DNA of 64,000 bases from an uncultured Oscillospiraceae bacterium (GTDB taxonomy: Bacteria; Bacillota; Clostridia; Oscillospirales; Ruminococcaceae), in the NCBI GenBank assembly GCA_910589145.1, contig CAJUSD010000003.1:1-64000 (forward strand). The letters are read 5' to 3'. The notes beneath the pieces were generated by a model that saw nothing but the letters and a program-made list of their open reading frames with translations, made no database searches and was not told where the DNA came from. Shown here piece after piece: positions 50,284-59,030 of the stretch; position 1 is the stretch's first letter; the number at the start of each line of letters is the position of its first letter. A program made the position numbers and the translations under genes.

Positions 50284-53200
50284 TCACGCAGCGGAAACAT
50301 TGCCGTTGATTTTGTCAATCACAGCCCGAATCCCTGCCCAGACCGACAAATCTGTAAACACCTCCGCCACACTGCCCCTGTTGGTAAAAGGCGGGCTTTG
50401 CAGGACAGATAAATCCTTCATCATCCCATTGTGGACAATATACTCCACAATCTGGTTGACAAAGTAAATCTGACGGCTGTCCAGGTTTGCGTCATTGAGA
50501 TAATCCGCAAAAGCAGTTTTAGCGGCGTTCATATCCAGCCCCACAATTTCCCGGACAAATTCCCCCAGAGGCTTTTGACCGCATTCCAATTCATATTCCT
50601 GCCTGGTTCCCACCTCGCTCCACAAAATCTGCTCCAAGGCTTTTACATCGTCCTGGGTAAGGGGAATGTTGCCCTTTAATTTGGCGATGACGGCCTCGTC
50701 CTGATGCTGGCGGACATAAAATTCCGCTTTGGCTTTGTAATTTTTCAGGTCGTCGTTTTCCAGCTCCGCTTCCTTCCACTCTATGGACAGGATTTCATCA
50801 TCAAAGTTGGTTTCATAAAGGGCGCCTTCTATGGGAATATATTTCATAAGCCCGCGGAGTTTTTCCCGGATATGCTCAAATTCATTGATTCCCGCAGTTT
50901 CCAGATAACTGGTATGTAAAATTGCCTCAATCAGTTCCTTCTGCTCTGCAATTTCAGGGATATTGGCTACCCCGGCAATGGCGCTGACCTTCTGATACAG
51001 ATCCCTGCGGGCGCGGGAATACTTTCTGCCGGCTAAATACGCCAGTTCAATCCCATACATCAAAGCATCAAACCGCAGCGCGCTGGCGTCGTCCGGCTCC
51101 GGCAGGATCAGGGGGGCCAGCTCTGCCCCAATAATTAGTGTATCTTCATAGGTGAGGGTGTCATACTGTTCGGGAATCGAAAATTTCTCTACATACTTTA
51201 AATGCTGCCGCACCGCAAAATTTTCCCGGTTCATCTTCTGTACCCTGCAAACCATATCCTCCACAAGAGATTTTCGGAAGGGGATCAGCTCCTCTGTCTG
51301 GTATGCCAAATCCTGAAGCTGCCAGGCAATTTCCGCTTTCATCCGGAACAGCGCGGTTTGCAAAGAAACCTGCCCGGCGGCGGATTTGCCCTTGTTCATG
51401 CGGAAAAACTCGAAATTCCCGCAGAAGTCAAAGACATAGAATTTTTTCTTGTCCTCCCCATCGATCAAACCGGGGCAGAGCCGGGTTCCCCTGCCTATCA
51501 TCTGCCAGAACTTGGCCTTGCTCATCACCTTTTTGAAAAAGACCAGATTCAAAACCTCCGGGACATCTATGCCGGTGTCCAGCATATCCACCGATATGGC
51601 GATCTGCGGCAGCTTTTTACCCTCGGAAAATTCCTCTATGGCTTGCTGGGCATAGTTGATATAGTTGTCAATAACCACTGCATAGCCGGGAAACTCTGGG
51701 TATGCCTTCCCGAAAATTTCCAGTATCTTTTCTGCGTGGGCATGGTTTTTGGCAAAGAGGATGGTTTTTCCCAGCTTGGCCCCGTAATCCACCTTTAAGC
51801 CGTTTTCCATCAGGATGTGCAGGACTTTGCGGATCGTATCCTCGTTAAAGACCCACTCGTTCAGCGCAGAGGAGGAGATGCTTTCCGGCATTTCCCCGTC
51901 CTGGCTGAAAGCCGCTTCATAGGCGGCTTTGTCCTCATCAGAAAGCTGGTCGTAAACAATCCCGTTTTCGATAAAGTTCAAACCGGTTTCCACTGACATG
52001 AAATCCACCAGGAAACCATCCTTTACTGCCTGAGCAAGCTCATATCCATAGGTAGGAACTCCGTTTTCCAGCTCAAAAATTTCATAGGTGTTTTTGTCGA
52101 TTTCGTCCTTTGGGGTGGCGGTCATCCCCAAAAGGGGCGCGTCAAAATAGGTGAAGATGTCTTGATACTTGTTATAAATGGAGCGATGGGCTTCGTCGCA
52201 GATTACCAAATCAAAGTGCCCGCAGGTAAACAGCTTTCCCTCCTGATCCCTTGCTGAGTCAATGCAGTTCATCATGGTCTGGTAGGTGGAGAACACACAG
52301 TGGGCTGACATATTGTCCTTTTCTTCACACAGGTTTGTCACAGATAAATCGGGCAGAAGTCTGACAAAGGATTTTTTTGCCTGCTTTACCAGAGAAGTCC
52401 GATCCGCCAGAAAGAGGATGTTCTTAATCCACCCATGCCGGAGAAGCACGTCGCACAAAGCGACAGCTGTCCGGGTTTTGCCGGAACCTGTGGCCATAAC
52501 CAGCAAAGCTTTCCGACGGTTCCGGCGGTCAAAGGCATCGCAGACTGCCCGAACTGCGCCCTCCTGATAGTACCGCCCGGCAATACCCTTGGAAACAGTG
52601 ATCTGTCCCAGGCTTGTCCGCATTGTCTGCAAATTAAACAGCTTTTCCAAGTCCCGCTTGGAATACATGGCTGCGACCCTGCGCTCCGGGTAGCAGCTGT
52701 CGTTGATCCGCGTCTCGAAGCCGTTGGAAAGGAAGATCACCGGACGGCGGCCGCACTCTCTTTCCAGAAGGTCAGCGTAAAGCTTTGCCTGCTGGCGGCC
52801 CTTGGATACATCCACACAGGTTCGTTTGGCTTCCAGGATGGCAAGGGGGCGGCCGTCGTCGCCGTAAAAGACATAATCCGCAAAGCCAACCTCTGACTTG
52901 TTGACCATGCCGGGCAGCTCTACCTCATTTCGCCAGTCCTTTCCCTCAGTCCAGCCCGCATCTGTGAGCATTGCATCAATGTAGATTTTCCGGGTTTCGT
53001 ACTCGGTCAGCTCTAAGGGCTTGGGGACATAGGTTTGCTGCTGGATTCCCCGGCGGGCGGTCAGTTCTTCCCGCATAGCGCGGTTTTCTTCCAGGAGTTT
53101 TTCCAAATCCACCTCCGGGACAGGGGCGGGGGCTGGTTCGGGCTGGCTGTCCAGCAGGGCGGGGCTGAATTGGCCCTCTGTATAGCTGGTTCCATAGCAA

Positions 53201-53568
53201 TACGCCACAAAGTCCAGGAATATGTAGAGGTTTTCCAGGCATAGCTCCGCCTGCTGGCGGGTGTAGGTTTGGCTTTGGTGGGCGGAGTTATTGCCCAAGG
53301 TGCGGATAAGCTCCATCCGTGTCCAGATATCAGTTCCCACGATATCCCGGAAGTCCTCGTTGTACATCAGGCTGTACAGGCGGGTATCATAGGGCAGGGT
53401 CAGGCTGCTGTCAACAGAGTAGAGCCATTTGACCGCGAATTCCATCGCCCGGCGGCAGTTTACGATACAAGAGGGCAGGTCTATTTGAAAGATTTTTTCG
53501 GCGGCAATGGCAGCGGGGGCGAAAGAGCTGAATTGGGGGTCGGTGAGGAGGAAGTCGAAGTTGGTCAT
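50284..53568 (-). CDS. hsdR: Type I restriction enzyme, HsdR motor/endonuclease subunit
   Basis: A 1094-residue subunit. An N-terminal DUF4145-like helical region (about 1-130, CIVNCRRAMEFAVKWLY) is followed by a charged linker. The nuclease domain has GFADYVFYGDDGRPLAILEAKR (Asp and E-x-K). The SF2 translocase has VMATGSGKTRTAVALCD (Walker A), VICDEAHRSIYN (DEAH box), GMTATP and MIGRGTRLCPG (motif VI). The C-terminal helical region binds the methylase complex. GGAGGTGCCCC precedes the ATG. Its first 142 bp, including the ribosome binding site, are duplicated at 55572-55713 upstream of the ATPase/TOPRIM pair. Confidence 0.95.
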   Translation of the reverse strand: MTNFDFLLTDPQFSSFAPAAIAAEKIFQIDLPSCIVNCRRAMEFAVKWLYSVDSSLTLPYDTRLYSLMYNEDFRDIVGTDIWTRMELIRTLGNNSAHQSQTYTRQQAELCLENLYIFLDFVAYCYGTSYTEGQFSPALLDSQPEPAPAPVPEVDLEKLLEENRAMREELTARRGIQQQTYVPKPLELTEYETRKIYIDAMLTDAGWTEGKDWRNEVELPGMVNKSEVGFADYVFYGDDGRPLAILEAKRTCVDVSKGRQQAKLYADLLERECGRRPVIFLSNGFETRINDSCYPERRVAAMYSKRDLEKLFNLQTMRTSLGQITVSKGIAGRYYQEGAVRAVCDAFDRRNRRKALLVMATGSGKTRTAVALCDVLLRHGWIKNILFLADRTSLVKQAKKSFVRLLPDLSVTNLCEEKDNMSAHCVFSTYQTMMNCIDSARDQEGKLFTCGHFDLVICDEAHRSIYNKYQDIFTYFDAPLLGMTATPKDEIDKNTYEIFELENGVPTYGYELAQAVKDGFLVDFMSVETGLNFIENGIVYDQLSDEDKAAYEAAFSQDGEMPESISSSALNEWVFNEDTIRKVLHILMENGLKVDYGAKLGKTILFAKNHAHAEKILEIFGKAYPEFPGYAVVIDNYINYAQQAIEEFSEGKKLPQIAISVDMLDTGIDVPEVLNLVFFKKVMSKAKFWQMIGRGTRLCPGLIDGEDKKKFYVFDFCGNFEFFRMNKGKSAAGQVSLQTALFRMKAEIAWQLQDLAYQTEELIPFRKSLVEDMVCRVQKMNRENFAVRQHLKYVEKFSIPEQYDTLTYEDTLIIGAELAPLILPEPDDASALRFDALMYGIELAYLAGRKYSRARRDLYQKVSAIAGVANIPEIAEQKELIEAILHTSYLETAGINEFEHIREKLRGLMKYIPIEGALYETNFDDEILSIEWKEAELENDDLKNYKAKAEFYVRQHQDEAVIAKLKGNIPLTQDDVKALEQILWSEVGTRQEYELECGQKPLGEFVREIVGLDMNAAKTAFADYLNDANLDSRQIYFVNQIVEYIVHNGMMKDLSVLQSPPFTNRGSVAEVFTDLSVWAGIRAVIDKINGNVSAA

Positions 53569-53581
53569 GGGGCACCTCCAT
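53440..53581. repeat. 142-bp direct repeat, right-hand copy inside hsdR start
   Basis: Covers the hsdR ribosome binding site and its first 43 codons. It matches 55572-55713 with 5 mismatches by my count. The repeat ends exactly at the last base before the TOPRIM gene's stop codon, marking the junction of an insertion. Confidence 0.92.
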
Positions 53582-54235
53582 TTAAGCGGGCAGTCTCTTT
53601 TGAATTTCCGAAATAAACGCTTGGAAGCTGGGGGACTTATTCTTTGAAATGTCCATATGTATTCCTATTTCTTTTGCCCATATAGTTTTGTATTTTCCGA
53701 CATCTACATATGTTGGACAGTTTTTGCGGAACTTTGCGAGCCCGCCGGGATAGACAGTATCCGCAAGAACCTCCCATGTACCACAAATACTGTCCTGTAC
53801 ATAACTGTGAAGAGTCTGTAATTTAGCGCTGGGATATGCTGCTTTGACTGCTTCCTCATCTCCCAGCAGCCAAGCTTCAACCTCTTCCACGGCAACACAA
53901 AACACATGGTCTGTTTTAATTTCATTTTGTTCGGCAATTTTCCGGAGCTGGCGCTGGAAATAATTTGTATCGCGGTCGTCATTATCAACCACTACAATAA
54001 TAGCGGCCTGAATATTCTGGAGGCTTTTATTAAACCCTTTCAGATAGGTTGCAAGATCATTGAGCAGCTTTCCGGTTTTCGTTTCCTTAACGGTATTTTT
54101 CTTTGTAAATCCGCCCAGTCCATGGAAAAATTTACAATTGTATTGAACATTCCGGCTTTTTTCAGCTATCTTGTTCATAAGAATTTCAATCAGCTCCGCG
54201 CTTGACATATCCTCAATCAGAAATTGAAAATACAA
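53582..54235 (-). CDS. TOPRIM-fold protein, DUF4276/RloB-like, partner of the AAA ATPase
   Basis: A 217-residue protein. TOPRIM-like acidic motifs: Glu in FLIEDMSSAELIEILMNK near residue 8 and a DxD-type cluster in IIVVVDNDDRDTNYF near residue 95. A further Glu pair lies in VAVEEVEAWLLGD, the EAWL-type signature seen in DUF4276/RloB proteins. A nuclease role is inferred. The start is TTG at 54235, 6 nt after GGAGGGG; starting later would remove the first catalytic Glu. It lies 18 nt downstream of the ATPase gene, so the pair is co-expressed, as in PARIS-like and other ATPase-TOPRIM defence systems. Confidence 0.78.
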   Translation of the reverse strand: MYFQFLIEDMSSAELIEILMNKIAEKSRNVQYNCKFFHGLGGFTKKNTVKETKTGKLLNDLATYLKGFNKSLQNIQAAIIVVVDNDDRDTNYFQRQLRKIAEQNEIKTDHVFCVAVEEVEAWLLGDEEAVKAAYPSAKLQTLHSYVQDSICGTWEVLADTVYPGGLAKFRKNCPTYVDVGKYKTIWAKEIGIHMDISKNKSPSFQAFISEIQKRLPA

Positions 54236-54253
54236 TATATTCCCCTCCGCACA

Positions 54254-55477
54254 TCAGCCAAAATATTTACTATACCATAAATCTCCCATTTCAGCGCCTT
54301 CCTCAATTAAATCACTGACAAATTTATAGGATGAAGCCTGACGTACGGCAGAAAAACCGTCTTCTCCCTTTTCCAGCACCCAAACCTGTTCCGGCGCTAA
54401 TGCGTTTACAAAAAAGGGGCTGTGTGTGGTGACAAACAACTGCTTGGTGTAGCCTGTGCCAACGTTTTTTCGCATCTCTATCGCCAAATCCGTCAGATAT
54501 TGATGGTATAATCCGTTTTCAGGCTCTTCAATAAATACAAGCTGACGCGGATTGTTTTCATGCAGCAAAAGATAATAGGCAAACAGCTTCAAGGTTCCAT
54601 CCGACATACGGGGGGAGAAAAACGGCTGATCAAAGCCTTTTTGCTGGAATTCCAATACCATCTGTCCATTGGGCATTTTTATTGGTTCAATCCGGGTAAT
54701 ATTGGGTATCTTTGTTTGAATATCTGTTAGTATTTTTTTAAATTCGCCGGAATTTTCCCGATACATATATTGAGCTACATTATTTAAATTGCTTCCTGTT
54801 CGGTTTAAATAGGGCGCTGGGGCAGACGTCTGTATCTGGCGTGCGGTATCCGGGGTAAAATAGCATAAAAACCAGCTTTTCAAAAAATCAAGGAACAGTT
54901 CAATACGAGAATATTGTTTCATAGCGCCTAAAGTCACAATTCCCAATTTTCTGATATCCGACAATTCAACCTCTTCCTTGCTCCCTTCTATAGAGCCGTT
55001 GTCGTCCTGTCCGCCGTCTGCACCCGAAAAGGCATACCCTTTTCCGTCGATTAAGTACAGAAAAGAAAGAGGACGGCCATTCTTATTGCCAGGTCTGCGC
55101 TGCCGGAGCCGTTCTTCTTTTACATAGGGCCGGTTCTTTTTATCCTTTCCAATCGTCAGCTCATACGTAATAGGTCTGGAATTGCTTGTCTCTTTATAAT
55201 ATATCTCAAAATGGATTGGTTCAGCGGAATCCTGGGAAACCAACTGGTCATATCCGCCGCGGTTATTTGCATCGCAGGCGGTTTCCACATCCCCTGACAA
55301 GCAGTCGGAGATAAAGCCGAACGCATCTGCAAGGGTGCTTTTTCCGTTGCCGCTTGCGCCGATAATCGCAACCATATTGCCCAGCTCTTTACTGCTCTGG
55401 TCACTGAATAGCTTGCCCATTTTTACATTTTTCAGAGTGCCGTAATTTTGAATGGCTATTCCCAGAATTTTACCCAT
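54254..55477 (-). CDS. AAA15/OLD-type ATPase of a two-gene defence module
   Basis: A 407-residue ABC/SMC-like ATPase. Walker A is IGASGNGKSTLADAFGF near residue 43; after an insertion with polar and charged segments come the signature-like region FSPRMSDGTLKLFAYYLLLH, Walker B QLVFIEEPENGLYHQYL, and the H-loop FVTTHSPFFVNALAPEQVW. This order is that of RecF/OLD-like ATPases used in phage defence (RloA, AriA, OLD). No nuclease domain is fused; the TOPRIM protein downstream would provide it. Start supported by AAAGAGGTGATTTT. The module sits between hsdS and hsdR, flanked by a 142-bp direct repeat. Confidence 0.88.
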   Translation of the reverse strand: MGKILGIAIQNYGTLKNVKMGKLFSDQSSKELGNMVAIIGASGNGKSTLADAFGFISDCLSGDVETACDANNRGGYDQLVSQDSAEPIHFEIYYKETSNSRPITYELTIGKDKKNRPYVKEERLRQRRPGNKNGRPLSFLYLIDGKGYAFSGADGGQDDNGSIEGSKEEVELSDIRKLGIVTLGAMKQYSRIELFLDFLKSWFLCYFTPDTARQIQTSAPAPYLNRTGSNLNNVAQYMYRENSGEFKKILTDIQTKIPNITRIEPIKMPNGQMVLEFQQKGFDQPFFSPRMSDGTLKLFAYYLLLHENNPRQLVFIEEPENGLYHQYLTDLAIEMRKNVGTGYTKQLFVTTHSPFFVNALAPEQVWVLEKGEDGFSAVRQASSYKFVSDLIEEGAEMGDLWYSKYFG

Positions 55478-55565
55478 AAAATCACCTCTTTCTTACCGGC
55501 TTTGGACGGTCCTTACTTAAAATATATAGCATAGGTTGGGAAAAATCAACTAAAATATTCCTTTA

Positions 55566-55700
55566 TCAATCTTCCGTCGCCCGGCGGCAGTTCACGATAC
55601 AGGAGGACAGGTCTATTTGAAAGATTTTTTCGGCGGCAATGGCAACGGGGGCGAAAGAGCTGAATTGGGGGTCGGTGAGGAGGAAGTCGAAGTTGGTCAT
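55566..55700 (-). pseudogene. Truncated 5' copy of hsdR (44 codons)
   Basis: Starts with the same ribosome binding site and ATG as hsdR, encodes 44 residues (MTNFDFLLTDPQFSSFAPVA to CRRATED) and stops where the duplication ends. The first 41 residues match hsdR with two substitutions. Any translation initiated on the hsd transcript at this original hsdR start would give a short dead-end peptide. It marks where hsdR began before the insertion. Confidence 0.92.
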
Positions 55701-55713
55701 GGGGCACCTCCAT
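55572..55713. repeat. 142-bp direct repeat, left-hand copy
   Basis: Duplicate of 53440-53581 with 5 mismatches. Together the two copies bracket the 2-kb ATPase/TOPRIM insertion. Recombination between them would excise the module and restore a simple hsd operon. Confidence 0.92.
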
Positions 55714-55732
55714 CTATAATAACTCTTGATAA

Positions 55733-56068
55733 TTAGTGTTTCTTTTTTGTGTTATTTCGCATTCCTTGAGATAATTGCTGACGAACTTCTGGCATTTTCA
55801 TTGCTTCAGAAAAAACAGTGTTTACAATATTTGTTCCCATTTCATTTTCAAGTTTCTTTTCAAGTAATTCCATTTGATGTCTATGTTCAATTTCCATTTT
55901 TTCTTTTTCCATTTGAAAATGTTCTCGTTCTTTTTCAATTTCGAGGTCATGTTGTCTTTCAAGTTTTTGTAAATCTATTCTAGCCTGTTTACGGGCTGTT
56001 ACATAACTTGTACGTCCTGCTATAATTGCAGATACTATTGAAACTATGTAAGGCAAATATTTTTCCAT
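55733..56068 (-). CDS. Small membrane-anchored coiled-coil protein in the hsd operon
   Basis: A 111-residue protein. An N-terminal hydrophobic segment (YLPYIVSIVSAIIAG) is followed by a long, highly charged coiled coil (about residues 30-80, KLERQHDLEIEKEREHFQME), then a shorter tail ending in Lys-Lys-Lys-His. No family is recognised. It lies between hsdS and the former hsdR start, 3 nt downstream of another small gene, so the two are co-expressed with the methylase genes. The start follows GGATGGTG. It could be an accessory or anti-restriction factor; that is speculation from position. Confidence 0.6.
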   Translation of the reverse strand: MEKYLPYIVSIVSAIIAGRTSYVTARKQARIDLQKLERQHDLEIEKEREHFQMEKEKMEIEHRHQMELLEKKLENEMGTNIVNTVFSEAMKMPEVRQQLSQGMRNNTKKKH

Positions 56069-56071
56069 TTT

Positions 56072-56299
56072 TCACCATCCAAATTCTTGAGCTAAGGTTT
56101 CAAGGCAAGCTTTAAAAGCCTCTTGCTGATGTTGTTCGTCCATATCTTTGACAGCTTGACATAGGTCATGTGTTGCTTTTACAGCATCAAACACCTTTTT
56201 ATTTTGTTCCATATTATAATTGTACTGCTGTATTTGAGAATAATAATTAGGATTTACATACTGTGGGTTAAACATCATACTATTAAAATAATTGCTCAT
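56072..56299 (-). CDS. Small Asn/Tyr/Gln-rich protein in the hsd operon
   Basis: A 75-residue protein. The N-terminal half is low-complexity with repeated NP-Y units (FNPQYVNPNYYSQIQQYNYN). The C-terminal half is a predicted amphipathic helix pair (KVFDAVKATHDLCQAVKDMD, HQQEAFKACLETLAQEFGW). Unrecognised. It begins 10 nt after the hsdS stop with a GAATGAGGTG site and is immediately followed by the coiled-coil gene. Its conserved-looking helical end suggests a folded protein, not chance. Confidence 0.6.
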   Translation of the reverse strand: MSNYFNSMMFNPQYVNPNYYSQIQQYNYNMEQNKKVFDAVKATHDLCQAVKDMDEQHQQEAFKACLETLAQEFGW

Positions 56300-56309
56300 A
56301 TATTACACC

Positions 56310-57470
56310 TCATTCAAAATATTGCTGCATCAAAGACGTTTTCAGTAGTTCCATTTTATCTATACTCTGCTGGATTTTTAATTTTGTTCTTTTTATCTTT
56401 TCAGTATAAAAAATGAATCTCTCCTGTTGCTCTATTGGAGGCAAGACTATTCTTATTTTATCCATCGCCGAAACTGGTAATTGTGGTTGTGCTGACCCAC
56501 TAGCTATTTGTTTTTTAATAGATTGAAGCTGCATCTTAAACTGTTCAATAAAAAAAACTTCTAATACAATCTTCCGTTTCATTCGTAAAATTACCATACC
56601 TGAGTTAATTCGTACATTTTCATATGGTATTCTGTTATCATAAAAGGCTAGATTTCCAAGAGTTCCCCTTGTAGTAAGAACGACATCTCCTCTTTCTAAT
56701 TTTCCATTGTTAAGTATGCAGTCTTTTTCTTTAGTTATAAACATACAATGTTCAAATAAAAAACCCGTTGATGTAACATTTTTAGCATTTAGAAATAGAC
56801 AATATCCTTTTTCTGAAAAATCTTCCTGTTTAGGATAGTTTTTACCCCGGTCTCCATCAATAATGGAACAAATTTCTGTCATAGGAAAGATAGGCAATCC
56901 CAAACTGTTATTGACCGGATCCCCAAACATCTCCACAAACCTAGCCTTAACCAGTTCATCTAGCTTTGCAAGCTGCTGTTTTCGGAGGGAAATCAGGGTG
57001 GTGAGTTTGTCTAATACAGTAATAATATGTATTTGCACATCTATTGGCACATATTTAAAAGGTACAGTCTTTAGATAAGTCGCTGAGATATTAGGTTGTG
57101 CACCTCCCACACCATTTTGAATAAATAAGTTTTTTCTACTAGATAAAAAGTAATATAAATAATCCGGTAAAACTTGGGGATTGGGTAAAAAAGCAGCGCA
57201 AGCCTGATTGGTAGAAGCTTGATAGTTCAATATTGAACACGCTCCAATAGTAGCCCCATACATAGCAACTAAAACTGTACCTGCTGGAAACAATTTAGCT
57301 GAACAATTATTTAATCCTTGAAGTGTAATTTGTTCAACATCATTAGAAACAAATTTTTCTTTAAGATCTCCCGTCTTGATCCATGGAATTGTTCCATTTT
57401 CATAGTATATTTTTTTCTTTTTATCAGGGGTACCTCCTGAAGAAATTTTAAAAATGTCTCCTAATTTCAT
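56310..57470 (-). CDS. hsdS: Type I restriction-modification specificity subunit HsdS
   Basis: A 386-residue subunit with two target-recognition domains separated by helical spacers. TRD1 opens KLGDIFKISSGGTPDKKKK and ends in GGAQPNISATYLKTVPF; the central conserved helix is LRKQQLAKLDELVKARFVEMFGDP; TRD2 ends ASGSAQPQLPVSAMDKIRIVLPP; the final helix is IKRTKLKIQQSIDKMELLKT. Each TRD reads half of the bipartite target site. The A/T-rich codon use of this gene contrasts with the GC-richer hsdM, as is common for horizontally exchanged hsdS. It starts 2 nt after the hsdM stop with GGAGGGAATT. No second hsdS or invertase gene is present. Confidence 0.94.
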   Translation of the reverse strand: MKLGDIFKISSGGTPDKKKKIYYENGTIPWIKTGDLKEKFVSNDVEQITLQGLNNCSAKLFPAGTVLVAMYGATIGACSILNYQASTNQACAAFLPNPQVLPDYLYYFLSSRKNLFIQNGVGGAQPNISATYLKTVPFKYVPIDVQIHIITVLDKLTTLISLRKQQLAKLDELVKARFVEMFGDPVNNSLGLPIFPMTEICSIIDGDRGKNYPKQEDFSEKGYCLFLNAKNVTSTGFLFEHCMFITKEKDCILNNGKLERGDVVLTTRGTLGNLAFYDNRIPYENVRINSGMVILRMKRKIVLEVFFIEQFKMQLQSIKKQIASGSAQPQLPVSAMDKIRIVLPPIEQQERFIFYTEKIKRTKLKIQQSIDKMELLKTSLMQQYFE

Positions 57471-57472
57471 TT

Positions 57473-58969
57473 TTATATAATTCCCTCCAACTCCTTCAAC
57501 CCCTTGGCAATCTCCTCCTCCAGTTCCCTAAGCTCCGCAAAAATCTCACTGGTCGGGGGATACTCCACCGGCACATACTCTGTCTGCTTATACTTATTGA
57601 TGGATAAATCATACCCATTCCCTACAATGTCTTCCTTTGGAACCAGGAAAGACTGCTCTGTCCTCGCCCTTTCTTCCTCTGCCGCCAGGTTGTGGAACCG
57701 CGCCACAATATCGGGAATATCATTCTCTGCCACAGGGCTTCGCTTGTCGTCCAAGCTCATGCCGTCGGCGCGCATATCGTAAAACCATATCTTGTCCGTC
57801 CCGCCATGCCCTGTCTTGGTAAACACCAGCACCCCGGTGGAAACCCCGGCATAGGGCTTGAACACCCCCGACGGCATGGAAATCACCGCTTCCAGACGGT
57901 TATTTTCGACAAGCTCCCGCCGGATGTCCTTATGAGCCTTGGAGGAGCCGAACAGCACCCCGTCCGGCACAATGCAGGCGCACCGGCCGCCTACCTTCAG
58001 CATCCGCAGGAACAGCGCCAGATATAAAAGCTCTGTCTTTTTGGTCTTGCAGAGCTTGAGCAGGTCATCGGACACAATATCCGCGTCCAGGCTGCCCTTA
58101 AAGGGCGGGTTTGCCAGAATCAGGGAGAATTTCTCCCGATCCGGGTTCTGGTCGGACAGGCTGTCCCGGTATTCAATGATGGGGTTTTCGATGCCATGGG
58201 CCATCATGTTCATGGCGCCGATGCGCAGCATGGTTCGATCCATGTCAAAGCCGTAAAACATATGGTTCATATAGTGTTCCTTTTTCTGTCGGTCAAAAAG
58301 AACATCCTCTTTATGGCGCTCCTTTAAGTACTCTCCCGCTGCCACCAGAAAGCCGGAGGTTCCGCAGGCCGGGTCACAGATTACCTCGTCCGGGCCGGGA
58401 GCTGTCAGCTCCACCATCATTTTAATAATGTGCCGGGGCGTGCGGAACTGTCCGTTTACGCCTGCGGTGGCGATTTTAGAGAGAAGGTATTCATAAACGT
58501 CGCCACGGACATCCATATCGTGGAGCTGGGCCATCTGGGAGTAAATCCCGTCTAGGGCGGTTACAATTTTGTCCAGCATCAGCGGCGTGGGGATCTTAAA
58601 GATCGCGTCGTCCATATATTTGGCGTAGGCGCTGGCCTTATCCCCGTGGAGCCCTTTGATAAAGGGGAAAACCAGATCCTGCATGGTGGAATACATCCTT
58701 TGGGCAGGGAAATCATGGAATACCGACCATTTGAGCTGGCTGCCTTCGACAGTGCGTTCCCCTATCTGCACCTTTTCCGAAAAAATGCTTTGATAGGGCA
58801 GGCCCAGCATGGAGCTTTCCCTAGCCCGGAGGTTGTCCGTTTCGTCCAGGTCGTGGATGAACATTAAGTAGGTCATCTGCTCCACCACATCCAGGGGGTT
58901 GGTGATCCCTCCTGTCCAGAAGATTTCCCACAGGCTGTTGATTTTATTTTTCAGTTCCCCGGTTATCAT
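57473..58969 (-). CDS. hsdM: Type I restriction-modification methyltransferase HsdM
   Basis: A 498-residue N6-adenine methyltransferase. The N-terminal helical domain (LKNKINSLWEIFWTGGITNP) is followed by the SAM motif VICDPACGTSGFLVAAGEYL and the catalytic ILANPPFKGSLDADIV (NPPF). Conserved C-terminal segments are CIVPDGVLFGSSKAHKDIRR and SMPSGVFKPYAGVSTGVLVF. It forms M2S with HsdS to modify host DNA and joins HsdR for restriction. First gene of the defence operon, start supported by GAGAGGAATATAAC. Confidence 0.96.
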   Translation of the reverse strand: MITGELKNKINSLWEIFWTGGITNPLDVVEQMTYLMFIHDLDETDNLRARESSMLGLPYQSIFSEKVQIGERTVEGSQLKWSVFHDFPAQRMYSTMQDLVFPFIKGLHGDKASAYAKYMDDAIFKIPTPLMLDKIVTALDGIYSQMAQLHDMDVRGDVYEYLLSKIATAGVNGQFRTPRHIIKMMVELTAPGPDEVICDPACGTSGFLVAAGEYLKERHKEDVLFDRQKKEHYMNHMFYGFDMDRTMLRIGAMNMMAHGIENPIIEYRDSLSDQNPDREKFSLILANPPFKGSLDADIVSDDLLKLCKTKKTELLYLALFLRMLKVGGRCACIVPDGVLFGSSKAHKDIRRELVENNRLEAVISMPSGVFKPYAGVSTGVLVFTKTGHGGTDKIWFYDMRADGMSLDDKRSPVAENDIPDIVARFHNLAAEEERARTEQSFLVPKEDIVGNGYDLSINKYKQTEYVPVEYPPTSEIFAELRELEEEIAKGLKELEGII

Positions 58970-59030
58970 GTTATATTCCTCTCTGTCTCAAATGTTTCAG
59001 GTTTGCGGAAAATATTTTAAATTGATTTTA

